From contig NW_026623100.1 of the NCBI RefSeq assembly GCF_023065955.2, positions 11,943,001-12,007,000 on the forward strand: DNA of 64,000 nt, in the 5' to 3' direction. The translations under genes were made by a program, and so were the position numbers. Source of the DNA: Ursus arctos. Taxonomy: Eukaryota > Chordata > Mammalia > Carnivora > Ursidae. The notes beneath the pieces were generated by a model. The model saw only the letters and a program-made list of their open reading frames with translations, was not told where the DNA came from and made no database searches. Position 1 is the stretch's first letter. Every line of letters starts with the position of its first letter. Below are positions 10,841 through 30,800 of the stretch, piece after piece.

Positions 10841-12906
10841 GTGAGTGAGGCCAGGGTTGCGCGGGGCGGGAGCACCAGGGCTCCGGGGCCGCTGCTTTGT
10901 CCCCCGACTCGGGCAGGGGCCGCCGCACGCGCGAGGGACAGGGTCTGGGGGCGCAGGGAGGGCTAGCGGCGGGGACAGCAGTCCGTCCGAGATCCTTCCT
11001 GCGCCCCCCGCGGGCTGCCTGGCGGGGGCGCGGGAGCCGGGCAAGCGGTGCCCGCAGCCATAGCGTCCGGAGGCGCGGACTGGTCTGGGAGAGCGGGGCT
11101 AAGGGTAGCGGGGGTCCCCCGCGCTGTCGGGCCGGTGGCCGGGATCGTCTCCGGGTCCCCGAACTGCCCCCGGCTCCCCCACCCCCGACGGAAAGTTTGG
11201 GGCGGGCTTGGACTGAGGCCGATGTTGTGGGATCGGATTTCCCTGCCGCGGCCCCCCGCCCGCTCCTCTGGGGAGGCGGGTTGTCCTGGAAAGCCAAGCT
11301 CCCGACCCGAGCCTGGCCGCCCAGCCCCTGGCGGGAGCGCCCGCCCTGCAGCCGCGGAAGCGCCGTTCGCGCCCCGCCGCTCGCGGTGGGCGAGGGTGGG
11401 GTGCGCACCTCCTGGGCCCCGAGCTCCTCCTGCCCCCACCGCACCGGCTGCCCCTGCTTCCCCGCCCTGGGAAGAGTTGGGGGTGGGGGCATCGCAGTGC
11501 TGGCTGATTCCCCGAGCGCGCCGCGGGGTCCGGCCCGGGCCTAGGGTAAGGGGCAGAGGGAGGGCTGGGGGTGTGTTGGGGGGACGGAGGAGGGAGGGGT
11601 GAACGTATCCCCAGCACCCCCCCCCCCGCCTTTCCAGTGCTGAGGTACTGGGCCGACAGGGGGCGTCCGCCGGCCGGGCTCGCCACGCTCCCAGCGCCGC
11701 CGCTTTGTTTGCATTCAAATCCCGGGAGCTGGGGGAGGGGAGAATGGGGGGGTGACCAAGGACGAGGTCTTGGCGGGGACCCTTTGTTTTGGGGTGAGGT
11801 CCCCAGCTTGTGTGTTTCTGTACCCGGCACTGGAGGGCTGGGGCAGTGACAATCCAGATGGCTTGCCCAGGCCGGGGTCCCGGGGCGTAATCCCTGAGTT
11901 GGGAAGATTCGTCAGACCCGGGGGGAGCGCAGCATGCGCCGGCCCTGCACAGGGCGTCCCCCGCGGTCCGAGAGGAACCCCTCTCGCGCTCCCCACCCGC
12001 CCCTCAACTTCCCCCGCCTGAAAGCTTCGCCGGGAGATCCCTGATTAGACCGGAGCCTGCTCTGTTCTCCCGCCGCCCCAAAGCCCGAGGGCTAGTGTCT
12101 CCTAGGAGGCTGTGCGAGGAACAGGATGAGGCCCTGGTCATTTCCACGCCCATCCCACCCACTTCCTGCCTCCCGTCTTGGGCAACAAAGGGGCCTCGGG
12201 AAGCTGGGCCCCTTCGGCTCCCGGCCCCACTTCAGCCCTGCTGATGTGGAACCGGGGTTTGGGGCTCTGCCTGGCTATTGTCTGCGCTGGGGGAGGGGAG
12301 AGGCTGGGGCCGGGACCCCCGCACGGCTGGCTTCATCAAGTCCCCTCCTTGGGGGAGGGGGGCTTCTGCAACCGCCCACCTACCGTATGCCCCTTCACCC
12401 TGCCAAGGGGTTTGCGTGCCAGAAGTAGATCTTGAGGCTGGCTGGAGCCCCAATGGGGGCAGGTCCTGCTTCCAGAGGTTATTTTAAGAAATCCTCAAAT
12501 CTGTCAGGCCTGAGTGTGGGGGAAGGGGTCCCCTTTTAATTTCTTAAACAACTTCCTGTTGAGAGGGAGTGGGTGAGGGCCTGGAGGCCAGACAAGGTTT
12601 CTTGGAGTGTCCACCCCTCCAGCTGACTCAGCTCCTCCCCTCTCCTCTGGGGTCCCACCTCCTTTGGAATCTGGGGGCGCTGAGGCCAGGTGTGGGGAGG
12701 GGACCAAGTTCTTCTCCAGGGACTGGGTAAGGGGGGAATCCAGTAGGCTCCTGGGGAGGCCTGATCAGGTCTAATGTTTTGCCAGTGCCTCCCGGCATGG
12801 GCTTGTGTTGGCCCCCTTCGGGTCTGTTTTCTCTGGCTGTGATTCTGACCCTTTCTTTTCCCCCAGCAGGTCAGCTGGCCTGGAGCTTAGAGCCGGGGCG
12901 TTTGCC

Positions 12907-19501
<6,595 letters not shown>

Positions 19502-19859
19502 GGGGCCCCCCGCCGCCTCGCAGGGGCAGCGTGGGAGGCGCGGCTCCTCCTTTTGCACAGGCACCAGCTACCTCAGGGACATGGCGCGGGCATCGGCTCA
19601 GCCTGGGACAGACCCCTCCCAGCCCCCGCCCGGCCATGGGGACCTGCTCTGCTCAGCAAGGGCACTGCCACTTGGTGTGGCTCACCAGGGCACCAGCCTC
19701 GCAGAAGGCCTCTTCCTCCTCTCTGTGAGGGGCTGTGAATCACGGACACACAGGACCCCAGCAGCCAAAACTTTCCAAGGCAGAAGTTGGAGATGTGGGT
19801 GTGTTTGTATCGATCTGTATGTGTATGTGGGGGTGTGCACGTGTGTGTCACCTAGTCTT

Positions 19860-19864
<5 letters not shown>

Positions 19865-19894
<30 letters not shown>
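19865..19894 (+). repeat. (TG)15 microsatellite in SEMA4C 3' UTR
   Basis: An uninterrupted TG dinucleotide tract in transcribed sequence. Length polymorphism between individuals is expected. Confidence 0.9.
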
Positions 19895-19896
<2 letters not shown>

Positions 19897-20408
19897 AGTC
19901 TTCCTTTTTCTGTCCAGTCTTCCCTTGGCCTGGGGTCCTCCTGGTGAGTCATTGGAGCTATGAAGGGGAAGGGGTCGTATCACTTTGCCTCTCCTACCCC
20001 CACCTGTCCCCAGTGTGGGTCAGTGATGTACATATGGGGGTGGGCTGGGCAGGGTGCTGTGCCCCTTTTGGGGAGTCCAGGGCTCTGGGGTGGGCCTGGT
20101 CCTGCTCCTAGGGCTGTGAATGTTTTCAGGGTTGGGGGGAGGGAGATGGATTCTCCTGTGTGTTTGGGGCAAGGGGGTGAGGGGCCTCCCACTTGGCCCC
20201 GGGGTTCAGTGGTATTTTCTACTTGTCCTCCCTTACCAGGCTGGGAAAGGTTGTGTGGGGGGAGGGGGAGGGAGAAGGAGAGAGGGTGGGCATGCTGTGG
20301 ATATTGCATATCCTCTCCCAGCCCTAGGAGGAGGGCTCCTAACAGTGTAACTTATTGTGTCCCCGCGTATTTATTTGTTGTAAATATTTGAGTATTTTTA
20401 TATTGACA

Positions 20409-20414
20409 AATAAA
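20409..20414 (+). terminator. SEMA4C: SEMA4C polyadenylation signal
   Basis: A canonical AATAAA lies about 0.9 kb after the stop codon. It is followed within 25 bp by a gtgagtgttctgtg GU-rich element, as expected for a cleavage site near 20430. Confidence 0.85.
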
Positions 20415-20430
20415 ATCAAGAAAACAGTGA

Positions 20431-21420
20431 GTGTTCTGTGATAAGGATAAGGCATATGAGCTAAAACCTTTGGGGCTGGACTAGCCTCACCTCCCCATGA
20501 TTCTGGGGCAGCTGCCCCTAATGTCCCTGCCTGCTTGTGCCCCTCTCCAGAGGGGGGATAGCTCGGGCTCCAGTGTTTTCCCACAGTGGTAGCTGTGGGG
20601 CTGGGAACCAGACCAGGGCCACGGCCCCTTGGGAGCCAGCTTTGGCTTCTGGCCAAAGGGAGAAGTCAGGGCATTGGGAGCAAGGCGGGAGAGGAGGGGC
20701 CTGGCTTCCCAGAACTCTGGGAAGGGGAAGTGAGAGTGAGGGGCTAAAGGAGGGGAACTTCCTAGAAAGAGCTTAAGGTTGTATGGACTGGTTTGTGTGA
20801 GGATGGGGAGCCCAACTAGCTTAGGGGAGGAAAGGTTACTTTCAGCCTTCTGCCTGCCCTCCAGGAATGTTAGTCTTGAATGCTTCAGCTAGGGGGAACA
20901 AGGAACTTGCCCCACCACCCCCGGTGTGTGCCAAGCCACTGTCCTATGGAAGGACTGGGGACAGGGAGGGCCCAGATATTTGTAAGGAAGAGAATACCCA
21001 GCTTGGATTCTGTAATTCATGCCCACAGATGGAGGCTGTCGTGAAATGGACTCCCTACATTTCACTGGTCTGGAGGGTGGGCGATGGCTGAAAGGGGCTG
21101 CTGCCCTGGGTGTCCTTAGCTGTAGGAAAGGGCTGTGATCTGCCATGTTCTGGGTACGCTAAGCTTTCAGGATGGTCAGTAAACCTCAGCCCTCGGGATG
21201 TTTTGATACATGAAGATTGATACAGTAAACTAGGCTCCCACTGGAGTTGGGAGGTTCGGCACGACCCAAGGCCCTGTTTTTGCCCGTGGGGTTTATGTGC
21301 TCCTAGTGGAAAAAGTGGCCACCTGCCTCCCACGGGTTTTCAGGAAATCGGCAGGAGGCACGGGAGGAGGGAAGGGGAAGCGAGGTCACTAGGCCTGGCG
21401 TGGTGTCGAAAAACGGGGCG
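20431..21420. other. SEMA4C-ANKRD39 intergenic region
   Basis: About 1 kb separates the SEMA4C poly(A) site from the ANKRD39 CpG island. No exon, RNA gene or clear transposon was seen. Confidence 0.6.
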
Positions 21421-22260
21421 GAGGACCCTGGGGCGCGCCCGGCGACTCCCTGCCCTAGGGAAACCGGTGGGACGCAGGGAACCTTGGAGGGCTGGGCTCT
21501 GGCGGGTGGCCTAGCCGCCCGCTGCGTCCCCACACCCTACAGGGCTGGCGGCCCAGGCGCCGTCCGCAAGCAGTCCGGGTCTGGGGATCCAGCGCGGCGC
21601 CCTCGGTACTCTGCTTAACCTGGGACGCCCTCGCGCGGCCGCCTCGGAGCGCGGTGCAGCGCCACAAGCCCCGCCCCGCCGCCTCGATTGGTTCCCGAGC
21701 TAAAGCCCAGCGGGCTCGGCCTCCCGGTGACCGAGTCTCTCGATCCCGGCGCTGGCATGGGCGCTGCTGCGTGCGCCCCGCCCCGCCCACCCGCCGCGGC
21801 CGCGCGCGCGCACAACAGCTGGGGCGGAGCGGGCTCCGGGGCCGACATGGCGGCGCCGCGGCCGTGCGCCGACGGTCCCTGCTGCTCCTGGCCGGGTGCG
21901 GCGTCCGGCGTGCAGCAGACGCTGGACGAGATGGACTTCGACAGGGGTGAGACTCCCGACTCTCTCCCGGTCGCGGGACAAGGAGATGGCCGAGAAGCGG
22001 GGCCCCGAGGGCCGCAGTGGGGCTGGTGGGAGCGCGGGCGGGCGGTGGGCTCACAGCGTCATGATCCCGCCAGGGACCTGGCACGAGCTCGGCCACTAGA
22101 AACTTCGTCTCGCGTGCAGGTTGGGAAACGGAGGCCCTGGTTTCGGTAACTTTCCCCAGTGGTGGGGCAGGGCCCGGGTCCTCAGCTGGTGCGCTCCCGG
22201 GGGGCTCGGGCCGGCTCGGGTGGCTGAGCGCGCGGGTGTGGGGGGTTGGGGGGGGATCGG
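21420..22260 (+). promoter_or_regulatory. ANKRD39: CpG island promoter of ANKRD39
   Basis: A CpG-dense block surrounds ANKRD39 exon 1. An inverted CCAAT box (ATTGG at 21687-21691) and adjacent ccgccccgcc GC boxes lie about 150 bp upstream of the ATG. There is no TATA box, which is typical of a broadly expressed gene. The start site probably falls between 21700 and 21840. Confidence 0.7.
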
Positions 22261-24796
22261 GAAGCAGAATCTGCAGCCCGGGTATTGCAGCCACCCCGAG
22301 GCCATGGAGCTTCAGAGGGGGCTGCGCTGCGAAGGGAACTGACGTTCTGACCTCCGATGTGAGCCCCGATGTGTCAGGCCCTGTATGCTTTAGATATGGT
22401 ACACATGGCCCTCGACACAGGTGATGTTTTCTCTACCTTTGGGGCCCAGAGTGGTAACTCTTTGACCCCACGCTGTAAGGAGATTATATCGCCCGTAAGG
22501 AACAGAGTGAAGCTGAAAAAACAAGTCCGTTCTTCTTGGGAGGCTGTGTATCATCTGTCAGTGCAGAGGCGGCTTATGCAGTAATGACATTCTCATCAGC
22601 TGTTGGGTAGATGCTACGGCTTTATATGCATTCTGATTAATTTACTGTTAAGTGGCTCTTGCAATTGCTTACCTCCCTCCACGTCGCCACCCTCTGGGCT
22701 ACTGAAGCAACTCTCTCATGGGCCTTCCTGCTTCCACTCCTGCCCTCCTACAAAGTTTCCTACTCCACACAGAAGCCAGAGTAACCTTTTGAAGATATTA
22801 AATCAGATAATGTCATTGCTTTTAGAATAAGTTCAAATTCCCTTCATGGTCTACAAAACTGTGTGATCTAATGGCTGCCTGTTCTGCTTCTCCGCCCCCA
22901 CTTTGTTTCTCATTCTTTTCTTTCCCCACTCACTATGCTTCAGCCACACTGGGCTCGTTTTGGTTTCTAAGACATGCAAGATCTCTTCCTGACTTAAAGC
23001 CATGGTACTTCCTGTCCCAGCCCGTTGGAATAGACTTACTGCAGCATTAGGCTAGCTAATGCTTTTCCTTCTGGTCTTGGCTCAAATATCACCTCCTCAG
23101 AGACCCACCCTGAACACCGCATTCTGGTAGTTCTCAACTGGGGGCGCGGGCAACACCCCATCCTAGTAGTTCTTAAAGTGGGGGGGGGGAGGCAGTTCTG
23201 ACCCTTAAAGGTCTTTGGCGGTGTCTAGAAACAGTTTCACGTGCTAAAGCTGGAGGGTGCTACGGTCATCTAGTAGGTAGAGACCAGGGATGCTGGTCTA
23301 CATCCTACAATGCGCAGGACAGTTCCTCATAACAATTAACTGGCCTACAATGCCATTTGAGGGGCTATTGAGAAAGAAACCTTGCCCTGTCCAAAGTAGG
23401 GCTCCTTCCCCTCCAGGTTACTCTGATATATCACCTTGCTTTCATCAAAGCAGTTTTTACAACCTGATACTACTTTGTTTGCTTTCTCATTATTCATTTC
23501 CCACACGAGGGAAAGATCCTTATCATGTGGGGTTTCTTTTTCCCCTTCATATCTTTTCTCCGGGTTCATTTTCCCTTTCCCTAAAGTATATCCTTTAAAA
23601 GTTTTTTCAGTGAGTATGATTCTCCATCTCTCCCTCTCTCTTTCTCTGTCTTGACTGGTAGCTTAGCTGGGTATAAAATTCTAGACTGACAATTATTCCC
23701 CTCCCCCCCCAAACCTTTGGAAATATTATTTATCTTCTTTTTCTGCTACTGCTGTTAAGAATTCTGCTGGGAGCACCTGGGTGGCTCCGTCAGAAGAGCC
23801 AGTGACTCTTGATCTTGGAGTCATTAGTTCGAGCCCCATGTGAGGTGTAGAGATTACTAAATAAATAAATAAATAAACTTTAAAAAATCCTAATAATCTG
23901 ATTATAATTCTTCAGTGACTAATGATCTTTCCTTTTTGGTAACTTAAACGTTCTCTTTATTCTTGATGTTTGGTCGTTTTACCATGGTAGATATGTTTTG
24001 ATTAATTCTCCTTGGGATTGAATGTGGTTTTCATCTGAGAACTCATGGTTGTCTTTACTTCAGAATAATTCTCAGATATTACCTCTTCAGACATTTCCTC
24101 TCTCCTAGTCTGTCCAGTTTCTTTTTTTGTTTGAAACTCCTGTTAGACGGATGTCGGTACATTCTGCCTTTGATGTTTCCTTACCTCTCTTTAATATTTT
24201 TCTCTCTACCATTCTGCATTCGGGGTGATTTCCAAGTCACTCGTTCCCTCCTGGGTGGGTCTACAGTACTGTCCGACCATCTGTTGTTGTTGTTGTATTT
24301 CAGTGATTCTGGTTTTTAATTTACTGACTTTTTAAAAGTAATCCCTACACCCAGCCTGGGGCTCGAACTCATGACCCTGAGATCGGGGGTCACATGCTCT
24401 ACTGGCTGAGCCAGCCGGGCACCCCTGATTTTTCGTTTCAGATCTCCCTGCTTTTTTTTTTTTTCTCCCTAATGTTCTGCTGGTTTGTGGATTGTATTCC
24501 TCTGTCTCTGTGAACACATTAAATGTTTTACATCTTTCAGACTGTGCTATTATGGCTCATTTTTGAAGTATGCATTTTTCCATTTGTTGTATTTGTTGAC
24601 TGTCTCGAGGCAGTGGATTATTTCTTGTTTTGCAGCTTTTAATTTTTGAGCTCATGGGGGGGGGCGGGTTGTCTTCTCTTGTTAGAGATTATCCACAACA
24701 AAGCCACACCTTTGTTGGCTTGTGGAGGTATCCTTATAGAACGTTTTTTAAAAGTTGCCTCTGCGCAGCCCTTCTAGCGTTCACTTGTCTGGATCC

Positions 24797-24828
<32 letters not shown>

Positions 24829-27800
24829 TATTTATTTATTCGACAGAGATAGAGACAGCCAGCGAGAGAGGGAACACAAGCAGGGGGAGTGGGAGAGGAA
24901 GAAGCAGGCTCATAGTGGAGGAGCCTGATGTGGGGCTCGATCCCGTAACGCTGGGATCACGCCCTGAGCCCAAGGCAGATGCTTAACCGCTGTGCCACCC
25001 AGGCGCCCCTGGATCCATTTTTATGACAGATCCTTAGCTTGGGGGTTTTGCTCCCTAAGGGTATAAGTAAATATAGGTCCCCTTATACAGTGATGTATGT
25101 CAACTATTTCTCCATAAAGCTGGAAAAAATATACAGTTAGTACAATTTACATGATGGGAAAAATGCAAAAATAGATAAATACAAATATGTATCCCACATC
25201 TCCAAGTTGAATGTGTCATGGTGTCTGATTTTTTACGTTTCTTCTGCCTGTGCTGTCTTCTCACACCTGTTGAAATGGTGCCTTTTCTCATTTCCTTTAA
25301 GCTTCTCTTCAAATGTCACCGTATCAGAGATGCCATCCCTGACCACTGCTTGTATCCCTTCCCTGTTTTATTTTTCTTCATAGCACTTAGCACCACCTGG
25401 CTTATTTCCTTTTTTCCCCTCATCTGTTTCCTTTAATTAGAAAGGAACCTCCATAAGACCAAAATTTGGGGAGCAGCCCTTGGGATTGGGGACCTTTAAT
25501 TCTTGGCTGACCCCTAGTGCCCAGGCCAGTGCTAGGTACATGGTAAGTATTCAGTAAATATTTGCTGAATGAGTGAAGTGCCTGGGCCTGGCAGCTTGCT
25601 TTGTGGTGCTTTTCAGACCAGGAAAGTAGAGATTTTCCAGCCCTAATTCATCCATGAGGTGGTATTTCCTGCCTCCCAGCTTTGTGCACAGAACTTTGTT
25701 GTGTCTGTTCCTTGCCACGCGTATGACCTGCAGCCTCTGCTCCAGACCCTGCCTAGTTGTTCAAGCCAAAGCCGCTGAGTGTGTGCATTTACAAGGACTT
25801 CAGGACTCCGCAGGGGGAGTACCGGCTCGCCACTTCGGCTGTGGCTTTCACCTTCTTCTCGCAACTGGCAATGTCCTTTTCTTGCTTTTGAATTTGCCTG
25901 TATATTCAGACATCTTAAACATTATTTAATATTTGTATGTTTGAAGTGGGAAGAAGGATTTGTGTCTGCCCAACCCTGCTGTCCTGATTAGACAAAGCCT
26001 CTTGTCCGTCTTGTTCACGGCTAGCTCACCGGCTCCTAGGACAGTCCTTAGCACAGAGGAGATCTCAGTTAAATTTTTTTAAAGGATTGATTGATTGATC
26101 GATTGATTGATTGATTGGAGGGGCAGAGGGAGGGAGAGAATCTCAAGCTGAGCACAGAGCTTGCTCGACTCGGGGCTCGAGCCCAGGGCCCTGAGATCGT
26201 GACCTGAGCCCAAACCAAGAGTCAGGCGCTCAACTGACTGAGCCACCCAGGCACCCCTCAGTTAATATTTGTTGAGTGAATAAATCCCCCCATTTTATAG
26301 ATGAGAAAATGGAGGTCAAGAGGTGAAGGAAGCACTGAAAGTCTCCAGTCATTCAGCGTTATTCGGCACTTCGTTTGTCTTTCCACAGGAATCTGGTCGG
26401 CAGCCCTGAATGGAGACCTAGGCCGAGTGAAATATTTCATCCAGAAGGCAACAGACCCTAGCCAGCCCGACTCGGCTGGCTACACTGCTCTGGTGAGCGG
26501 GGGTGGAACACGGTCAGAGGAGGGGGCAGCTTTCACTCGGGACACCTGCTCTCTGTGACGGAAGGGCTGATGTTGTCTTTACTTCCGCCCGTTCTTCTCT
26601 CCCAGCAGGTTCTCAGTTTTAAGCATTGTGTGAACCTTGTTCTTGTTGTTGTTGTTGTTTTCTTAATTAGTGTTAAGTGCTTTACATCATTTATTTTCAT
26701 TTCATTTACCTAACAATCCTATGAGGTAGGAATGATTATTATCCCCATTTTCCTGTTGAGGAAACGGATGCTAGAAATGGAGAAGCTTGTCCAGGTCACA
26801 CAGCTAACGGAGGTAGCCCCCGAGGTCGTTGCCGTCCTCTCGCTCCTCTTGCCCATGCTGTCCCTGTTGCCTGCCTGGGCTCTGCTGTCTGACCTCGGTC
26901 TCTGTCCCCTGCAGCACTATGCCAGCCGCAACGGGCACTATGCTGTATGCCAGTTCCTGCTGGAAAGCGGGGCTAAGTGTGATGCCCAGACCCATGGGGG
27001 CGCCACCGCTCTGCACCGGGCCAGCTACTGTGGGCACACCGAAATTGCACGGCTCCTGCTGTCTCACGGGTCCAACCCGAGGTTGGTGGATGACGATGGC
27101 ATGACCAGTCTGCATAAGGTATGCCGCCCTCCCCCCTTCACGAACTGTCATTGTAAAAGTTACAACGCGGTCACTGTAGAAAACACGGGGAGAGCAGAAA
27201 GGCACTTGTCATGTCAGGGCTTCCGAGTCATCGCTTGAGGATGAATGTATAACTTGCCAGCATTTTCCCTGTGCATGTAAATTAGAATTACATGTACAGT
27301 GTCATTTTTTTTCCTTTGCTTTCATGATATATGTCATGAATGCTTTTCCCTGAAGTTAGTTTTCTGAAGCTCACACCTACTCTTGCCTACCCCTGTAGCC
27401 CCCTTTCCGTACGGTAGCCAGGGTGACCACTTAATTAACTTTCTTCTGACCAGAAATACGTATACATGGTGAAGCGTGTGGAGTACAAAACAGTGCAGCA
27501 TGAACATGTTTCCCTTCCACCCTGACCCATGGCCCCGCAGTCTTCCAGGACACCCTGCTGAAGGCATCACTTTACTGATTGCTGATGCATTGTAGAGAAG
27601 TGGTTTAGGCATATTTATGGCGTACGTGTGTAAATGCATTCTTCTCTTGTGAATTTTAAAATAGAAAAGTTGGGGGCGCCTGGGTGGCACAGCGGTTGGG
27701 CGTCTGCCTTCGGCTCAGGGCGTGATCCCGGAGTCCTGGGATCGAGCCCCACATCAGGCTCCTCTGCTATGAGCCTGCTTCTTCCTCTCGCACTCCCTCT

Positions 27801-30800
27801 GCTTGTGTTCCCTCTCTCGCTGGCTGTCTCTATCTCTGTCAAATAAATAAATAAAATCTTTAAAAAAAAATAAATAAAATAAAAAAATAAAATAAAATAA
27901 AATAAAATAGAAAAGTTGAACTAGTTGACTGCATGACTTGCCATCAGAACCTGTGGTGGACGCCTCTTGCTCCACCAGAAGTTGGCGCTCACGCTTTCGT
28001 ATTAGAGCCTGTCTCTCGGCCGGGGCTCCACAATCACAGACTGCATTCCGCTCCCCCTCGCATCTAGCGTGGCGAGTTCTCAGCCGCTAGACACAAGACA
28101 CACTGAGGAGCTTTTTTCCAGGGGGAGAGCTTTTAGGAGCCAGCGTTCCCGGTCGGCCCAGCCAGTAACAGAGACACCTAGGTTGGCAGATCCCCGCGGA
28201 AACGCGGCCAGACGGAAAGTGCTCGCTTGGCAACAGCAGCCTTGACGTGTTACGGCCGCAGAGAGTTAGGTTTTTATTTTGTGCATCTGACTGTTGAAGA
28301 ACACATGTTGTTGTTGTCGTTTTTTAACGTGTGATGGGTGTGGGGGTAACACTTTGGTAGAGACACTAGTAGAGATGTTTAAAAAAATATACGTAACAGG
28401 TATTGTTTTTGTTTTTTATACTTGATGACACCTCTTCTGTGAGGCCCAGGCGTACCTCAGATACGCAGACCACCGTGATGAAGCAAGTTGGAGGAGTTTT
28501 TTGGCTTCCGAGTGCACATAAAAGTCATGTTTATGTTATACTGCAGTCTGTTTAGTGTGTACACCAGCATTATGTCAAAAAAAAATCACGTACGAGCCTT
28601 AATTTAAAAATGCTTTACTGCTAAAAAATGCCAGCCGTCCTCTGACCTTTCAGCAAGTTGTATTCTTGTAACTGGTAGGGGCTCTTACCTCGATGTGGCT
28701 ACCTGTTCAGCGTATCAGGGAGGCCGGGGTAGTCGTTGCTGAAGGTTTAAGAAATTGCTGTGGCACACCGATTCTTAAAGTGAGACAGCAGTGAACTTTG
28801 CCGCATTGACTGACCCTTCCTTTCACTTGAGCGCTGAGAGGCCACTGCAGGGCTGTTAATTGGCCTACTTTCCATGTTGTATTTCAGGGACTAGGGAGGC
28901 ACGAGGAAGAGAAAGACTGGGGAACAGGTGTCAGTGTCGCGGTCAGAACACGCACACATATAGATGAAGTTCGCTGTCTTATGTGGGTGCGGTGCAGGCA
29001 TCCCCAGATAGTTCCAGAAGTAACAGCAGAGATCAGTGATCACAGATGACAAACGTAATAAGGATGAAAAAGTTTGAAATAGTTCGGGAATTACAAAAAT
29101 GTGGCACAGACGCAAAGGGAGCAAATGCTGTTGGAAAGCGGCGCCTACGGACCGCTCGGTGCGCGGTTGCCACAGACCTTCAATTTGTAAACGCAAACAA
29201 AAACCCACAGCGTCTGCGTAGCGCAGTAAAGCAGAGTGCAGCAAAATGAGGTGTGCCTGTGTAGACAGTGGTCAAACACGGAAGTAGAGGGTGGCCTGGT
29301 CGTTGCGGGGCAGCGGGGCGGGCAGTGCGGCTGGCGTGGTGTCACTGAGGCGAGCCGACGGAGCGCTACAGATCGGCCCCGTGCCGAACGTGACCGTACT
29401 GGGTGGTACACTTCAAATTTGTTCAGAAGGGGGCGCGCCTGGCCGGCTCAGTCGGTAGAGCACGGGACTCGTGATCTCGGGGTTATGAGTTCAAGCCCCA
29501 CGTTGGGTGTGTGGGGGGGTGTGTGGCTATTATTTAACCAAAAGAACAATTACCAAAAAATTATAGATAGGTAGGTAGATTGATTGATTTGTTAAGAAGT
29601 CAGATCTCCTGTGCAATGTTATTACCACAATAAAAAATGGGGTGGGGGGCTATTTCAAGGACCAACTTAATTTTTAGGAAGCCAGATGTGAATATTTCAG
29701 TGTCCAAGGATTTGCAGATCTGTTACCTTTGCGTGTACTCGGGAAGATGTCAACATTTCCCTCCTCCAGTTCGTTCCTTCCTTCTTTCCTTCCTTCCTCC
29801 CTCCCTCCCTTCCTTCCTGTTTTGTTTTGTTTTTTTTTTTTAAAGATTTTATTTATTTATTTATTTGACAGAGAGAGAGACAGCCAGCGAGAGAGGGAAC
29901 ACAAGCAGGGGGAGTGGGAGAGGAAGAAGCAGGCTCCCAGCGGAGGAGCCTGATGTGGGGCTCGAACCCAGAACGCTGGGATCACGCCCTGAGCCGAAGG
30001 CAGACGCTTAACCGCTGTGCCACCCAGGCGCCCCACCTTCCTGTTTTTTTAAGTCATCTCTTTGCCCAGCGTGAGGCTCTAAACTCACCACTCCGAGATC
30101 AAGACTTTCATGCTCTTCCGACTGAACAAGGTCGCCCCGATCTTGAGCTCTCGTCCCCTTGTCACTTCTACTCAGGCCCCCTTTCTTGACCCTGTCGTGG
30201 TGACACTCCAGGGTCTTACATGTCCAGCTGTCCCCATCTGGATACTCCTCTCCCGGTTTTCATCTGGCTTGTTTCTGTCCGTCCTTCTGGAGTGTAGCTT
30301 CTACGTCACACCCTCAGACCGGGTAGCCTCCCCAGCTGTATTTGCAAAAGCACCGTGCACTTGACGCTCTGTAACGTTTCTCCCTCTTGAAACTCCGTCT
30401 GAGCTCTGTCTCTGTCCCTCGAGACAGCGACTTGATCTTGTTTACTGTGGTGGCCCCAGCTCTTAGCACAGGTGCCCAGCAAGTATTTGCTGAGTGAACA
30501 ACTGAGTCTCGTTTTATTTTAAGATCCTGGCCGGTTGAAGAGGCAGATTGCTTATTTCTTAGTGGTCAGCCCTGGTGTTGCGGGCATGTTTTGTTGTGAC
30601 TCCCGTGGAGGGTTCGTACCGGCAGGACCCTGAGCGCAGGTTGCTGCTGGTGTTACAGCCTGAGGCCTTTCCAGTGCCTCTCCAGCCCTTTCTTTCAGGG
30701 GGTACAGATGTGGGAGGAGTTAGGAGTTAGGAATTGTTCTTTCTTTTTTAAAAACGAAGCTACTTGCAAACTTTGGTACCATTTTTTGTACAAAATTCTT

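Larger units (their letters stand above)
10370..11720 (+). promoter_or_regulatory. SEMA4C: CpG island promoter of SEMA4C
   Basis: The region is very G+C rich with dense CpG dinucleotides, in contrast to the CpG-poor flanks. It encloses the untranslated first exon, whose donor gtgagt starts at 10841. A perfect palindromic cAMP-response element TGACGTCA lies at 10599-10606 and is followed directly by a GGGGCGG-type Sp1 site. Initiation is most likely shortly downstream of the CRE and there is no TATA box. Several long open frames on both strands here are a by-product of the base composition. Confidence 0.8.
19502..20430 (+). other. SEMA4C: SEMA4C 3' UTR
   Basis: The 3' UTR runs about 0.9 kb from the TGA to just past a canonical AATAAA at 20409-20414. 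Near its end it has a tatttatttgttgtaaata AU-rich segment. A (TG)15 microsatellite lies at 19865-19894, inside the UTR. Confidence 0.85.

Noticed and set aside
10299..11492. 397-codon open frame on the minus strand in the SEMA4C CpG island
   Set aside because: The region is extremely G+C rich, so stops are rare in every frame; several frames on both strands are open. The peptide is low-complexity P/R/A-rich with no domain, and the sequence is the promoter and first exon of SEMA4C.
29430..29510. Possible tRNA-Lys gene
   Set aside because: The tRNA-like body is good, but the 5' end does not pair with the 3' end as an acceptor stem and the copy has the SINE head. The same holds for the copies at 52586 and 53226.
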